From Actinomycetota bacterium (GTDB lineage Bacteria > Actinomycetota > Thermoleophilia > Gaiellales > Gaiellaceae), in the NCBI GenBank assembly GCA_003134505.1, contig PLBK01000006.1, positions 1-43,399 of the forward strand: a stretch of DNA of 43,399 nt, in the 5' to 3' direction. The position numbers and the translations under genes were made by a program. Positions 22,713 through 31,319 of the stretch are shown here, one piece after another. The notes under the pieces are model-generated. The model was not told the DNA's origin and did not search any database. It saw only the letters and a list, made by a program, of their open reading frames with translations. Numbering within the stretch: position 1 is the stretch's first letter; the number at the start of each line of letters is the position of its first letter.

Positions 22713-23042
22713 ATGATCGACCTCGTCGAGTTCCCGGCGGACGACCCGGCCCGCGCGCAGCGCTTCTGGCAAGGCGTGCTCGGCATCCAGCTCGAAGCGA
22801 GGCGTGAAGGCGAGGGCACCGGCGTCCAGACCCACAGGGGCGGCGCGGAGCTCGGCGTCCATCCGCGCGGCTCCGGCCCCGGCGACCGCGTCTCACTCCC
22901 CTACTTCGGCGTCGCCGAGCTGGCGGCGGCGCTCGAGCGGGTGGTCGAGCTCGGCGGCGAGGTGATCCACCCCGGCGAGCGGTGGGCGATCTGCCGCGAC
23001 TCCGAGGGCAGCCCCTTCGGGCTCGCCGCGCGCCAAAGCTAG
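22713..23042 (+). CDS. VOC-family (glyoxalase/bleomycin-resistance-like) protein
   Basis: A small vicinal-oxygen-chelate protein of 109 residues from ATG 22713, with AGGGTGGTGA just upstream. It starts IDLVEFPADDPARAQRFWQG, the typical first beta-alpha unit, and ends RDSEGSPFGL, the usual VOC closing phrase with a Glu at the metal-ligand position. The first-position metal ligand is replaced (the FPADD region lacks the usual His), so it may bind rather than convert its ligand. Dimerisation of such one-domain proteins builds the active site. It stands 10 bases after the glycosylase-like gene and 9 bases before the ABC exporter, so it is probably co-transcribed with both. Confidence 0.83.
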   Translation: MIDLVEFPADDPARAQRFWQGVLGIQLEARREGEGTGVQTHRGGAELGVHPRGSGPGDRVSLPYFGVAELAAALERVVELGGEVIHPGERWAICRDSEGSPFGLAARQS

Positions 23043-23051
23043 ATTTCACAG

Positions 23052-24848
23052 GTGGTCGAGCCGGAGCGCAATCGCACGACGTTCTTCCGCCTGCTCGGCT
23101 TCCTGAAGCCGTACCGGGTGGGGCTCTCGGTCTCCGTCGTTCTGGCGATCGGGTCGCAGGCCGCGCAGATCGCGCTCGTCTGGGTGACCGGCCGCACGAT
23201 CATCGACAGCGCACTCAGGCACCACCACCCGCACCTGCTCTGGGTGGCCGTCGCCACGATCGTCGGCCTCGGCGCGATCCGGGCGGTGCTCATGCTCGGC
23301 CGGCGGATCCTCTCCGGCCGGCAGGCGCTCGACGTCGAGATGGACATGCGCAGCCGCATCTACGCCCGCCTCGTCCGGCTGTCGTTCGGCTTCTACGACC
23401 GCCACCAGACCGGGCAGCTGATGTCCCGTGCCACGGTCGACCTGCAGGGCGTGCGCTTCTTCCTCGGCTACGGGCTGATCTTCTTCTTCCAGAACGTGCT
23501 CACCGTCCTGTCGGTGACCGCCGTCCTCTTCTTCTTCCAGTGGCAGCTCGCGTTCATCGTGCTGGCGATCACGCCGATCCTGGTCGTGCTCGCCTACCGC
23601 TACAGCCATGTCGCCCACCCGACGCTCCGCGACGTGCAGCAGAAGCTCGCCGACGTGGCCACGGTCGTCGAGGAGAACATCGTCGGCGTCCACGTCGTGA
23701 AGGCGTTCGCGCAGGAGCCCGCCGAGGAGGAGAAGTTCAAGCACCGCTCCGACCTCGTCTTCGAGCAGACGCTGAAGGCGAACCGGCAGCGCGCGATGTA
23801 CGTGCCGCTGATCTCGTTCGTGCCGCTGCTGGCGCAGGCCGGCGTCCTGCTCGTCGGCGCGCGGATGGTCACGACGGGCTCGCTCACGCCCGGCGGCTTC
23901 GTCGCCTTCAACCTGTACCTGGCCATGCTGGTGACGCCCCTCCGCTCGCTCGGCATGTGGATCGGCCAAGCCCAGCGCGCGACGGCCGCCGGCGAGCGGA
24001 TCTTCCAGGTGCTGGACGAGCCCGAGGAGGTCGCGGACCGGCCCGGCGCGGTCGAGCTGCCGCCCGGCGAGGGCGAGATCCGGTTCGAGGGCGTGACCTT
24101 CGAGTACCTGCCCGGCCGTCCGGTGCTCGACGGCCTCGACCTCGACATCGGCGCCGGCCGCACGGTCGCGCTGATCGGGCACACGGGCTCGGGCAAGACG
24201 ACGCTGACGTCCCTCGTGCCGCGGTTCTACGACGCCACCGCCGGCCGGGTGACGGTCGACGGCGTCGACGTGCGCGACATCACGCTCGCGTCGCTGCGCG
24301 GGGCGATCGGCGTCATCTCGCAGGACCCGTTCCTGTTCTCGGCGACGGTGCGGGACAACATCGCCTTCGGGCGCGGCGACCTGCCGGTGGAGGAGGTCGA
24401 GCGGTTCGCGCGTGCGGCGCAGGCGCACGAGTTCATCGAGCAGTTGCCCGAGGGGTACGAGACCGTGATCGGCGAGCGCGGGATCACGCTGTCCGGCGGC
24501 CAGCGCCAGCGGATCGCGATCGCACGCGCGCTCGCCGTCGACCCGCGCATCCTGATCCTCGACGACGCCACGGCATCGGTCGACGCGACGACGGAGGCGC
24601 GCATCCGTGTCGGCCTGCGCGAGGCGATGCGCAGCCGGACGACGCTGATCATCGCCCACCGCCTGTCGACGATCGCGCTCGCCGACGAGATCGTCGTGCT
24701 CGCCCAGGGCCGCGTCGCCGCGCGCGGCACCCACGACCTGCTGATCGAGTCGAGCCCGGTCTACCGGGAGATCTACGAGCACGGCCTACTGGAGCAGAAG
24801 TTCGTGGACGCGGTCGAGGCGCGCGGCGCGATGGAGGAAGTGGCGTGA
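23052..24848 (+). CDS. ABC exporter subunit A (fused membrane and ATPase domains, degenerate site)
   Basis: A 598-residue half-transporter: six membrane helices (type IV exporter fold) in about residues 1-320, then the ATPase domain. Walker A is GHTGSGKTT (near residue 375), the signature is LSGGQRQR (near 479), Walker B ILILDDATASVD (near 499) and the H-loop IAHRLSTI. The residue after Walker B is Asp instead of the catalytic Glu, as in the weak site of heterodimeric exporters such as TM287/288 or BmrCD. It overlaps the next gene as GTGA, and its partner there carries the normal Glu but an altered signature. The pair should act as a drug, lipid or peptide exporter in the inner membrane. The start is GTG 23052; no clear ribosome site is seen. 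Confidence 0.93.
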   Translation: MVEPERNRTTFFRLLGFLKPYRVGLSVSVVLAIGSQAAQIALVWVTGRTIIDSALRHHHPHLLWVAVATIVGLGAIRAVLMLGRRILSGRQALDVEMDMRSRIYARLVRLSFGFYDRHQTGQLMSRATVDLQGVRFFLGYGLIFFFQNVLTVLSVTAVLFFFQWQLAFIVLAITPILVVLAYRYSHVAHPTLRDVQQKLADVATVVEENIVGVHVVKAFAQEPAEEEKFKHRSDLVFEQTLKANRQRAMYVPLISFVPLLAQAGVLLVGARMVTTGSLTPGGFVAFNLYLAMLVTPLRSLGMWIGQAQRATAAGERIFQVLDEPEEVADRPGAVELPPGEGEIRFEGVTFEYLPGRPVLDGLDLDIGAGRTVALIGHTGSGKTTLTSLVPRFYDATAGRVTVDGVDVRDITLASLRGAIGVISQDPFLFSATVRDNIAFGRGDLPVEEVERFARAAQAHEFIEQLPEGYETVIGERGITLSGGQRQRIAIARALAVDPRILILDDATASVDATTEARIRVGLREAMRSRTTLIIAHRLSTIALADEIVVLAQGRVAARGTHDLLIESSPVYREIYEHGLLEQKFVDAVEARGAMEEVA

Positions 24849-26650
24849 GGGTTCATCAGCCCGGGAGCCACCTCACGGCCGATCGGGGCGCGCGCGTCGA
24901 CGACTGGTCATGGGGCAAGACGAGGCGCCGAGCCGGGCTCCTCTGGCGGCTGATGAAGCCGTACCGCAGGCGCGCAGCCTTCTCCGTGTTCTCGCTCCTC
25001 GCCGCCACGGCGACCGCGCTCGCCCCGCCGTATCTCGCCAAGTACGCGCTCGACGACGCCATCTCGCACAACGTCGGCGGCCGCCTCTACCTCGTCGTCG
25101 GCATCTTCGTCGCGGCCGGGCTGGCGAACTGGGCCATGTTCTACGTCGAGACGTACATGACCGGCTGGGTCGGCGAGCGGATCCTGGCCGACCTGCGCAC
25201 GACGCTGTTCGACCACCTGCAGCGGCTGTCGCTCGGCTTCTACGAGCGCAACCGCGCGGGCGTGATCATCAGCCGGCTGACGAACGACGTCGAGGCGATC
25301 GACCAGCTCGTCACCGACGGCGTGACGACACTCGTCCAGAGCACGCTGACGCTGATCGGCACGGCCGTGATCCTGTTCGTGCTCGACTGGCGCCTCGCGC
25401 TCGCGACCTGCTCGGTGATCCCGCTGATGGGGATCGCGACGGCGCTCTTCCGCTCCCGCTCGGCGAGCGCCTACGCGGCCGTGCGCGAGCGGCTGGGCCT
25501 GGTCACGGCCACGCTGGCCGAGGACATCGCGGGGATGCGGATCGTCCAGGCGTTCACGCGCGAGCAGGCCGCCTACGCGAACTTCCGTCGCGTGGCCGGG
25601 GACTACCGCGACTCCAACATGCAGACCGTCGTCTTGAACGGGCTGTACTTCCCGGCCGTCGACCTGCTCTCGTCCGTCGCGCTCGCCGTCGTCCTCGGGT
25701 ACGGCGGCCAGCTCTACTTCGACGGCTCGATCTCGCTCGGGACGCTGTTCGCCTTCATGCTCTACGTCCAGAACTTCTTCGATCCCGTCCAGCAGCTGTC
25801 GCAGCTCTACAACACGTTCCTGTCGGCGACGGCCGCTCTGGACAAGATCATGGGCGTCCTCGACGAGCAGCCCGAGGTCGCGGACGCGGCGAGCGCCGGC
25901 GAGCTACCGCGCATCGTGGGTCGCGTGCGCTTCGAGGACGTGCACTTCCGCTACGGGCGCGGCGACGAAGTGCTGCACGGAATCGACCTCGACGTGCCGG
26001 CCGGGACGACCGTGGCGCTCGTGGGCCACACGGGCGCGGGGAAGTCGACGATCGCGAAGCTGCTGGCGCGCTTCTACGACCCGACCGAGGGCCGGCTGAC
26101 GATCGACGGCATCGACCTGCGCGACGTGTCGCAGGCGTCGCTCCGCAGCCAGCTCGGAATCGTGCCGCAGGAGGGCTTCCTGTTCGCCGGCACGGTCAGG
26201 GACAACATCGCCTTCGGCCGGCCCGACGCGTCGCTCGAGGACGTCATCGCCGCCGCGCGGACGGTGGGCGCCCACGAGTTCGTCGGCGAGCTCGAGGACG
26301 GCTACGACACCCAGCTCGGCGAGCGCGGCACCCGGCTCTCGCTCGGCCAGCGCCAGCTGATCGCCTTCGCCCGCGCGCTGCTCGCCGACCCGCGCATCCT
26401 GATCCTGGACGAGGCGACCAGCTCGGTGGACATCGGCACGGAGCGGAAGATCGAGGCCGCGCTCCGGCGGCTGCTGTCGGCCCGGACGGCCTTCATCATC
26501 GCCCACCGGCTGTCGACGATCCGCGGCGCCGACCTGATCGTCGTCCTCGAGCACGGCCGGATCGTCGAGCAGGGCTCGCACGAGGAGCTGATGAAGCTCG
26601 GCGGCCTCTACACGTCGCTCTACGGCGACTGGGCAGACGCGGCCGCGTAG
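24845..26650 (+). CDS. ABC exporter subunit B (fused membrane and ATPase domains)
   Basis: A 601-residue partner of the preceding half-transporter. From GTG 24845 there is a short leader, then six membrane helices between about residues 30 and 340 and the ATPase domain: Walker A GHTGAGKST (near residue 392), signature LSLGQRQL (near 497), Walker B ILILDEATSSVD (near 517) and H-loop IAHRLSTI. The catalytic Glu is present, but the signature has Leu for the first Gly (LSLGQ for LSGGQ). With the Asp in subunit A, one composite ATP site is weak and one is normal. GTG overlaps the stop of subunit A, so expression is coupled 1:1. The substrate cannot be told from sequence. Confidence 0.93.
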   Translation: MRVHQPGSHLTADRGARVDDWSWGKTRRRAGLLWRLMKPYRRRAAFSVFSLLAATATALAPPYLAKYALDDAISHNVGGRLYLVVGIFVAAGLANWAMFYVETYMTGWVGERILADLRTTLFDHLQRLSLGFYERNRAGVIISRLTNDVEAIDQLVTDGVTTLVQSTLTLIGTAVILFVLDWRLALATCSVIPLMGIATALFRSRSASAYAAVRERLGLVTATLAEDIAGMRIVQAFTREQAAYANFRRVAGDYRDSNMQTVVLNGLYFPAVDLLSSVALAVVLGYGGQLYFDGSISLGTLFAFMLYVQNFFDPVQQLSQLYNTFLSATAALDKIMGVLDEQPEVADAASAGELPRIVGRVRFEDVHFRYGRGDEVLHGIDLDVPAGTTVALVGHTGAGKSTIAKLLARFYDPTEGRLTIDGIDLRDVSQASLRSQLGIVPQEGFLFAGTVRDNIAFGRPDASLEDVIAAARTVGAHEFVGELEDGYDTQLGERGTRLSLGQRQLIAFARALLADPRILILDEATSSVDIGTERKIEAALRRLLSARTAFIIAHRLSTIRGADLIVVLEHGRIVEQGSHEELMKLGGLYTSLYGDWADAAA

Positions 26651-26727
26651 CCGCGATGGCTCGACCGGGCGGTGACCATCCCGCCGACAGCACGTCGGTG
26701 ATGTTTCCATTGTTGAACGACCTGTTC

Positions 26728-26820
26728 GGGCCGATTCCGGTCGGCTAAAAGCGATGCCGAAGGCTCCTCTGTCCCTGTTTGTTCCGGACCTGCATGTCGG
26801 GGCCGATTCGGATCGGCTAG
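26728..26820 (+). repeat. Pair of GCCGAT hairpins after the ABC exporter
   Basis: Two 21-base units, GGGCCGATTCCGGTCGGCTAA (26728-26748, its last base not part of the stem) and its 18/21 match at 26800-26820, lie 72 bases apart. The second folds as a 6-bp stem around TCGG. They may be paired terminators for the exporter genes. The first unit also ends a 30-codon open frame (26656-26748). Confidence 0.4.
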
Positions 26821-26856
26821 CGGGCTAGTCCTTGGCGTAGATCGTGCCCCACTTAC

Positions 26857-27675
26857 CTAGGCTCGGCGGCTGCGCTTCGGAATCATGACGTGCGCGGTCT
26901 TGTGATCGTTCTCGCCTGCGACATTGATGCAGCTGAGCTTCACTGTCACGACTTTGACCGATGCTGGGAACGCCCCGTACGGTCCATTTGTCATGCCAGA
27001 CGGATCGGCATGGGTCGAGGCTTTGGTGTGGTCGTCGTAGATATTGCAGTCCACGGCGCGCCGTGCGTACCAGGTGATCATGAGCTGCCAGAGTGTGTGT
27101 TTGGAGTTGAGCCATGCGGAGCGCGCCCGCATCAGGTTCACTTCGACGCGCGGGCCTTGTGGACGACTAATGACGGGGTACTGATCTGCCCCGGCCCCAT
27201 GACCCTGGCAATGCAGGTGCAACGTGACGCTCGTGACGCTTCCCGCAAAGGAGCCGTAGCTCATGAGGCCGCTGCTCTCCGGCACCGTTTGTAGATCAGA
27301 TGGCTTCCCGTCGCTGAGCGTACAAGTGGTCACGTTCCCAGTCGAAGACCAGCCGAGCAGTGCGTGCCAGTGGCTGCCCTCGTAGATCGTCGTATCCCAG
27401 ACCCCGGTCGGGCCTACGACCTTGATCGTGATTGACTCCGCGCTGAGAGCCGTCAGGCCACCTGCGCCCGATGCCACCAATAGTCCGGCGACGACTGTTG
27501 CGGGAGCGAGGAACCTGTGACCGCCTCGCCACGCCAGTTCGGCTCCAAAGCCTGTGAGTGCAAGGACAATCAGTACCTCCGCGCCGATGAGAGGCGTCGT
27601 AAAGAACAAGACGAGTCCGCCGATTCCCACTACGAGCAGCCCTTCCCAAATGCCGCGGAACCGAGGTGACTCCAT
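26857..27675 (-). CDS. Membrane-anchored protein with a secreted beta-rich domain
   Basis: A 272-residue protein from ATG 27675; an earlier ATG at 27711 is possible and neither has a clear ribosome site. Three hydrophobic segments in the first ~75 residues (GLLVVGIGGLVLFFTTPLIG, EVLIVLALTGFGAELAW and ATVVAGLLVASGAGGLTALS) are followed by an outer domain with TTCTLSDGKPSDL, VTSVTLHLHCQGHG, RAVDCNIYDDHT and VVTVKLSCINVAG. Its six or so cysteines and repeated VTL-H-C strands suggest a disulfide-braced beta-fold. I recognise no family. GC content is visibly lower than in the ABC genes next door, and this 26.7-29.6 kb patch may have been acquired later. It is transcribed alone. Confidence 0.6.
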   Translation of the reverse strand: MESPRFRGIWEGLLVVGIGGLVLFFTTPLIGAEVLIVLALTGFGAELAWRGGHRFLAPATVVAGLLVASGAGGLTALSAESITIKVVGPTGVWDTTIYEGSHWHALLGWSSTGNVTTCTLSDGKPSDLQTVPESSGLMSYGSFAGSVTSVTLHLHCQGHGAGADQYPVISRPQGPRVEVNLMRARSAWLNSKHTLWQLMITWYARRAVDCNIYDDHTKASTHADPSGMTNGPYGAFPASVKVVTVKLSCINVAGENDHKTAHVMIPKRSRRA

Positions 27676-27800
27676 GGAGGCAAGTCTGCACGTCAACGGC
27701 CGCTGGGGCAATGGCGACGACCGCGGAGCAGGTAATCGCCTCCCGCGACTCTAGATGGGTACTGCCCGGGGTACGGAGGTCGAACGCTCGGCCGGCTGAC

Positions 27801-27951
27801 GCCACCACTGGCTGGCGGAGTACGCAGCCGCGTTCGCCGCGGCGCTCCGGGAGGCGGGGGTCGAAGAGTGAAACCCCGGGAGACCACCTCCCTGATATCG
27901 GCTCTTCTCGATGATCTGTTTGCGCCGATCCCCATAGACTGCCGACGGTGA
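27801..27951 (+). pseudogene. Gene debris: two short overlapping tails
   Basis: One frame ends with HHWLAEYAAAFAAALREAGV and EE, then TGA 27869-27871. From GTG 27868, overlapping that stop as GTGA, a second frame gives 27 residues (KPRETTSLISALLDDLFAPI, then PIDCRR) and stops at 27949-27951. That stop overlaps the GTG of the next gene. The first tail has a clean amphipathic helix but no start codon nearby. The DDLFAPIP ending resembles NDLFGPIPVG, which closes the 30-codon frame at 26656-26748, so both may be remnants of related genes. This is a fragment call, not a function call. Confidence 0.35.
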
Positions 27952-28883
27952 CAGCAAGAGCGTTTCTGGCGGTTGGCGTGAGTGCCCTCTTCGTCACGGT
28001 GTTGTGTGCGTCCGCGATTGCAACCCCCAGCACGACGCCAACCCGTCATACCCTGTCCGTTTCCGTCACGGGCGGGGGGAAGGTCACGAGCATCCCTCAT
28101 GGCATCTCATGCCCGCCAACCTGCCACGCGAGCTTCGTATCCGGGAGCCGCGTAAGGCTGAGCACGCGCGCAAAAGCCGGGTGGAAGTTCGCGAACTGGC
28201 TCAGGGGCTGCAAGGGCGCTGGCGGCTGTTCGGTCAAGCTCTCGACCGCCAAATCTGTCCGGGCTGTGTTCAGCAAGTTGCCACCCCCGCCCCTCCCCGC
28301 GAACGTGGTGCTTCAGAAGAGCGGCTTCTCATTCACAACGGACTCGGGAATTACTGACCTCGGCTACGGCTTGGTGCTTCAGAACACGTCACCTGACGAA
28401 GACGCCCTGAACGTAGCTATTACGGTCAACGTCGTCGACGCAAGCAACGTGATCATTGAGAGCGACTCCAACACAATCCAAGCGATCCCCGCCTCAAGCA
28501 CCTACTACTTCGGCGATGAGATGTTCCCCAACGGCCCTGCGACACCAGCCGGACTCCAAGTGGTCATCCAGACCGGCTCGCAAGCCCTAAAGAGCCTGGC
28601 TCTGCCGCCCGTTGCGAACGTTCGTCTGACCGATTACATCCTCGGCGGCACCGAGATTGACGGCGAGTTCTCGAACCCGTTCCAAAAGCCCATCTCAGGC
28701 GTGGCCCGGATTACCGGAGTCATCTTCGACAGCGCCGGAAACGTTATCGGCGGCGGCTTCACCTTCCCCAATGCCGACGTGCCCCCGGGCAGCCGCATCG
28801 GATTCAGCATTGGCGTGTCTAGCGTGCAGCCAGTTCGAGCTGCGTCGGCTCAGGTCTCGGTAGAACCCGAACTAGTCGGCTAG
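27948..28883 (+). CDS. Secreted protein with a divergent InlB-B-type repeat domain
   Basis: A 311-residue exported protein. GTG 27948 leads a signal peptide (RAFLAVGVSALFVTVLC, with Ala-rich cut region). Next is one ~70-residue repeat of the InlB-B/Flg_new kind: GGGKVTSIPHGISCPPTCHA, then VRLSTRAKAGWKFANWLRGC and KGAGGCSVKLSTAKSVRAVF, holding four regularly placed cysteines. After a Pro run (PPPPLP) comes a ~190-residue beta-sandwich domain with NVVLQKSGF, YGLVLQNTSPDEDALNVAIT and ARITGVIFDSAGNVIGGGF, which resembles FxLYD-like domains. The repeat is common in surface proteins of actinobacteria. GC content is lower than in flanking core genes. The function is unknown; surface binding is a guess from the fold. 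Confidence 0.75.
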   Translation: MTARAFLAVGVSALFVTVLCASAIATPSTTPTRHTLSVSVTGGGKVTSIPHGISCPPTCHASFVSGSRVRLSTRAKAGWKFANWLRGCKGAGGCSVKLSTAKSVRAVFSKLPPPPLPANVVLQKSGFSFTTDSGITDLGYGLVLQNTSPDEDALNVAITVNVVDASNVIIESDSNTIQAIPASSTYYFGDEMFPNGPATPAGLQVVIQTGSQALKSLALPPVANVRLTDYILGGTEIDGEFSNPFQKPISGVARITGVIFDSAGNVIGGGFTFPNADVPPGSRIGFSIGVSSVQPVRAASAQVSVEPELVG

Positions 28884-28983
28884 GAGCAAGGGCAGGGCGG
28901 GTCGAACGCTTCGGCCGCGGCTCCGGCGCTTCCGCCGCGCTCGCCCCAGGGAGCAGGACGGCACAGTGACGGCGGCCGAAACG

Positions 28984-29580
28984 CTAGGGACCTTCGGCTA
29001 AGCGTCGTACAACGGCGATGCCGCCTACAATCGCCTCCTGGGCGCTCCTGAATTGGGACTCGTCCCCGAAGGCCTGGAAAGGAATCACGGGACCGGGCAT
29101 CCCAGCATGGGCGACCGCCAAGTCTCTGCTGACGAGAAGACCGCGTATAGCCATGTCCGCCTGGATGAGTGGTGCCAGTTCCTCGCGCTCAAGATGACCC
29201 AAGAGCAGTTTTGTGTCATCTGAACTCAACTCGATTCGAGGTTCGACACCGACCGGCACCCAGACCTTCTTATCGAGGCTGGTGACGATACAAGCCGCCC
29301 ATTGGGCGAGCCTCGCCTCTTCGACTCTGCTTACGGCCCTGAGGGTCTCTTCAGTACGACGTTCCTCTGCCGCGGCGTCGCGAGCAGCGCGCTGACCCTC
29401 GATCTTCCTTGCGGCTTCCGCACGATTCTTCTCGACTCTGTACGTGACGAAGCCGCCGACTCCGACACCGGCAAGGCCTGCGAGCGCGGAGATGAGGCTG
29501 CTGTAGAGAGTCGAGTTCTCCCCGCTCACAACCTTGATGATCGTGTTGGCAACTCCGAGTAGCTGGGGAACTGCGTCCAC
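28984..29580 (-). CDS. Single-helix membrane protein with coiled coil
   Basis: From GTG 29580 the product has 198 residues. After 24 residues comes one membrane helix (SLISALAGLAGVGVGGFVTY), then an Arg/Glu/Ala-rich stretch of about 40 residues (EKNRAEAARKIEGQRAARD, RRTEETLRAVSRVEEARL) that should form a coiled coil, then a globular tail with LSSDDTKLLLGHLEREELAP. I recognise no family. It looks like a cytoplasmic sensor or structural protein tied to the membrane. The upstream 70 bases reach the next gene on the same strand. The earlier frame up to 29673 lacks a ribosome site and overlaps that neighbour. The 28884-28983 gap holds an arm pair GCTTCGGCCGC / GCGGCCGAAACGC and nothing else I can name. 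Confidence 0.6.
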   Translation of the reverse strand: MDAVPQLLGVANTIIKVVSGENSTLYSSLISALAGLAGVGVGGFVTYRVEKNRAEAARKIEGQRAARDAAAEERRTEETLRAVSRVEEARLAQWAACIVTSLDKKVWVPVGVEPRIELSSDDTKLLLGHLEREELAPLIQADMAIRGLLVSRDLAVAHAGMPGPVIPFQAFGDESQFRSAQEAIVGGIAVVRRLAEGP

Positions 29581-29650
29581 GTCATCGGTTCTACAACGGC
29601 TACCGGACGAACCCGGGGCGCGGAGGTCGGACCTATCTCCCGGGACACCT

Positions 29651-30388
29651 CTAGGCTGGATATGCGTCCACATAGGCGTACTGCGCCGAGCCGAGCGGCA
29701 GCTTCGCCGACGGCGGCTGCTGGGCCATCACGACCGTCCAGTACCTGCCGGCGGCGCTCAGCCCGTAGAAGGCGTAGAGCGAGTTCCCGCCCAGCTTGAC
29801 GAGCTTCGTGCTCGGATCCGCGGCGAGCGCCAGATGGAGCGAGTTCCTCGGCAGCCGCGGGCACACAGCCGTCTCGGGGCCGCCACCCAGCCCGAACCCG
29901 CGGAACGCGACCTTCAGGAACGCCGTGCAGTCCGCCCGCCTGAGCGCGGCGATCGCGAGCCGCACGTTCCGGTCGAACCCCGGATTCGGCTTCGACCCGA
30001 TCGAGCCGTACTCGAACTGGATGAAGACGACGTGGAAGCGCCCGTCGGCGTCGAGCGCGAGCACCGTCGTCGCCGGCTCCGCGTACCCGGTGCCGGCGTC
30101 GATCTCGGCCGCCGTCCCGTAGGCCTGGCCGCGCGGCGACTTGAACGTCCCGAAGCCCTTGCGGAGATAGGCACACCCCGGCGCCTTGACCGGCCCATAG
30201 GCAGAGTGGAAGAGCGCCTTCAGCTTCGGCCCGCAGCCCGTCGTGCGCACAGCAGCCTGGATGCGGGCGATCGTCGTTCCGATCGACTCGCCGGGCTTCG
30301 GCTGCGAGGACACGGCTGCAACGGCCGGTAGAGCGATCGCGAGCGAGGCGAGCGCGACGGCGGCTGCGAGCTTCGGCGAGACCCCCAC
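29651..30388 (-). CDS. Secreted protein of unknown function
   Basis: A 245-residue exported protein from GTG 30388, in frame with a longer open stretch that has no ribosome site. The signal peptide is AAAVALASLAIALPAVAA. The mature chain holds four paired cysteines (TGCGPKLKALF, APGCAYLRKGFG, RADCTAFLKVAFRGFG and ETAVCPRLPRN), and a duplicated phrase in which a Cys is followed by helix, then Lys-x-x-Phe-x-x-x-Gly. A beta stretch (TTVLALDADGRFHVVFIQFE) lies between the two halves, and the end has YAFYGLSAAGRYWTVVMAQ. I know no named family. It is divergent from the HD-domain gene with 47 bases between the starts. Confidence 0.7.
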   Translation of the reverse strand: MGVSPKLAAAVALASLAIALPAVAAVSSQPKPGESIGTTIARIQAAVRTTGCGPKLKALFHSAYGPVKAPGCAYLRKGFGTFKSPRGQAYGTAAEIDAGTGYAEPATTVLALDADGRFHVVFIQFEYGSIGSKPNPGFDRNVRLAIAALRRADCTAFLKVAFRGFGLGGGPETAVCPRLPRNSLHLALAADPSTKLVKLGGNSLYAFYGLSAAGRYWTVVMAQQPPSAKLPLGSAQYAYVDAYPA

Positions 30389-30435
30389 GGAACGCGCCCA
30401 GCGTAGCGCCGCGTCTCGGCAGTACGCTTCAGGAG

Positions 30436-31317
30436 ATGGCCGCAGAGCCCACACCCGAGGAGCTGATCGAGCACCCGGCCGAAGCGGTCGAGGTCGAGCG
30501 CGAGACGCGCATGACCCCGGCCGAGGCCACCGCGCGCATGCGCATCCGCGTGCCGACCCGCGGGAACCGCAAGCTCCGGGCGCTGATCGAGCGGGTCAAC
30601 GCGGACGACGAGCTCAAGGCCTGGTGGCACGTCTCGAACGTGAACGCGATCGGGCGGCTGAGCATCAACGACCACTCGTGGGTGCACATCCAGATCGTCA
30701 CCAACATCGCGCTCAAGCTCCTGCGGCAGCTGACGAAGCACGGCGTCGAGCCGTCGCTCGTGACCGACTACGGGATGACCGAGGAGGACTCCGAGGTGGT
30801 CGTCGCGCTCGGCGCGCTCCTGCACGACGTCGGCATGTCGGTGCACCGCGACGGGCACGAGGACTTCAGCCTCTTCCTCGGCGAGCGCAAGGCGCGCGAG
30901 CTGCTCGCCGGCATCTACGAGCAGCCGGAGCTCGCGGTCGTCGTCTCGGAGGCGCTCCACGAGATCACGAGCCACCGCGCCTACGGCAAGCCGCTCACGC
31001 TCGAGGCGGGCGTGCTCAGGGTCGCGGACGCCCTCGACATGGCGAAGGGACGCTCGCGCATCCCGTTCGAGCGCGGCAGCGTCTCGATCCACGCGCTCTC
31101 GGCGGCGGCGATCGACAGCGTCAAGATCTCGGACGGCGAGACCCGCCCGATCCTGATCGAGATCCTGATGACGAACTCCTCCGGCATCTTCCAGGTCGAC
31201 GGGCTGCTGAAGGAGAAGCTGCGCGGCTCCGGCCTCGAGCCGTACGTCGAGGTCGTGGCCCACATCGACACCGAGGCCGAGAAGAGCCTCGTTCCGCTCT
31301 ACCGGCTCGAGACGTAG
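30436..31317 (+). CDS. HD-domain phosphohydrolase
   Basis: A 293-residue cytoplasmic protein with the HD metal centre: HDHSWVHIQIV-like first His (NDHSWVH), then GALLHDVGMSVHRDGHEDFS (the HD pair), VVSEALHEITSH and VLRVADALDMAKGRS (final Asp). This is the general HD phosphohydrolase order, as in nucleotide or phosphate hydrolases, distinct from HD-GYP. The last ~90 residues (SRIPFERGSVSIHALSAAAI, LIEILMTNSSGIFQVDGLL and YVEVVAHIDTE) form a separate alpha-beta domain of unknown use. AGGAG stands directly before ATG 30436, unusually close, so a start slightly later is possible. The next gene follows after two bases and is likely translated with it. Confidence 0.82.
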   Translation: MAAEPTPEELIEHPAEAVEVERETRMTPAEATARMRIRVPTRGNRKLRALIERVNADDELKAWWHVSNVNAIGRLSINDHSWVHIQIVTNIALKLLRQLTKHGVEPSLVTDYGMTEEDSEVVVALGALLHDVGMSVHRDGHEDFSLFLGERKARELLAGIYEQPELAVVVSEALHEITSHRAYGKPLTLEAGVLRVADALDMAKGRSRIPFERGSVSIHALSAAAIDSVKISDGETRPILIEILMTNSSGIFQVDGLLKEKLRGSGLEPYVEVVAHIDTEAEKSLVPLYRLET

Positions 31318-31319
31318 CG

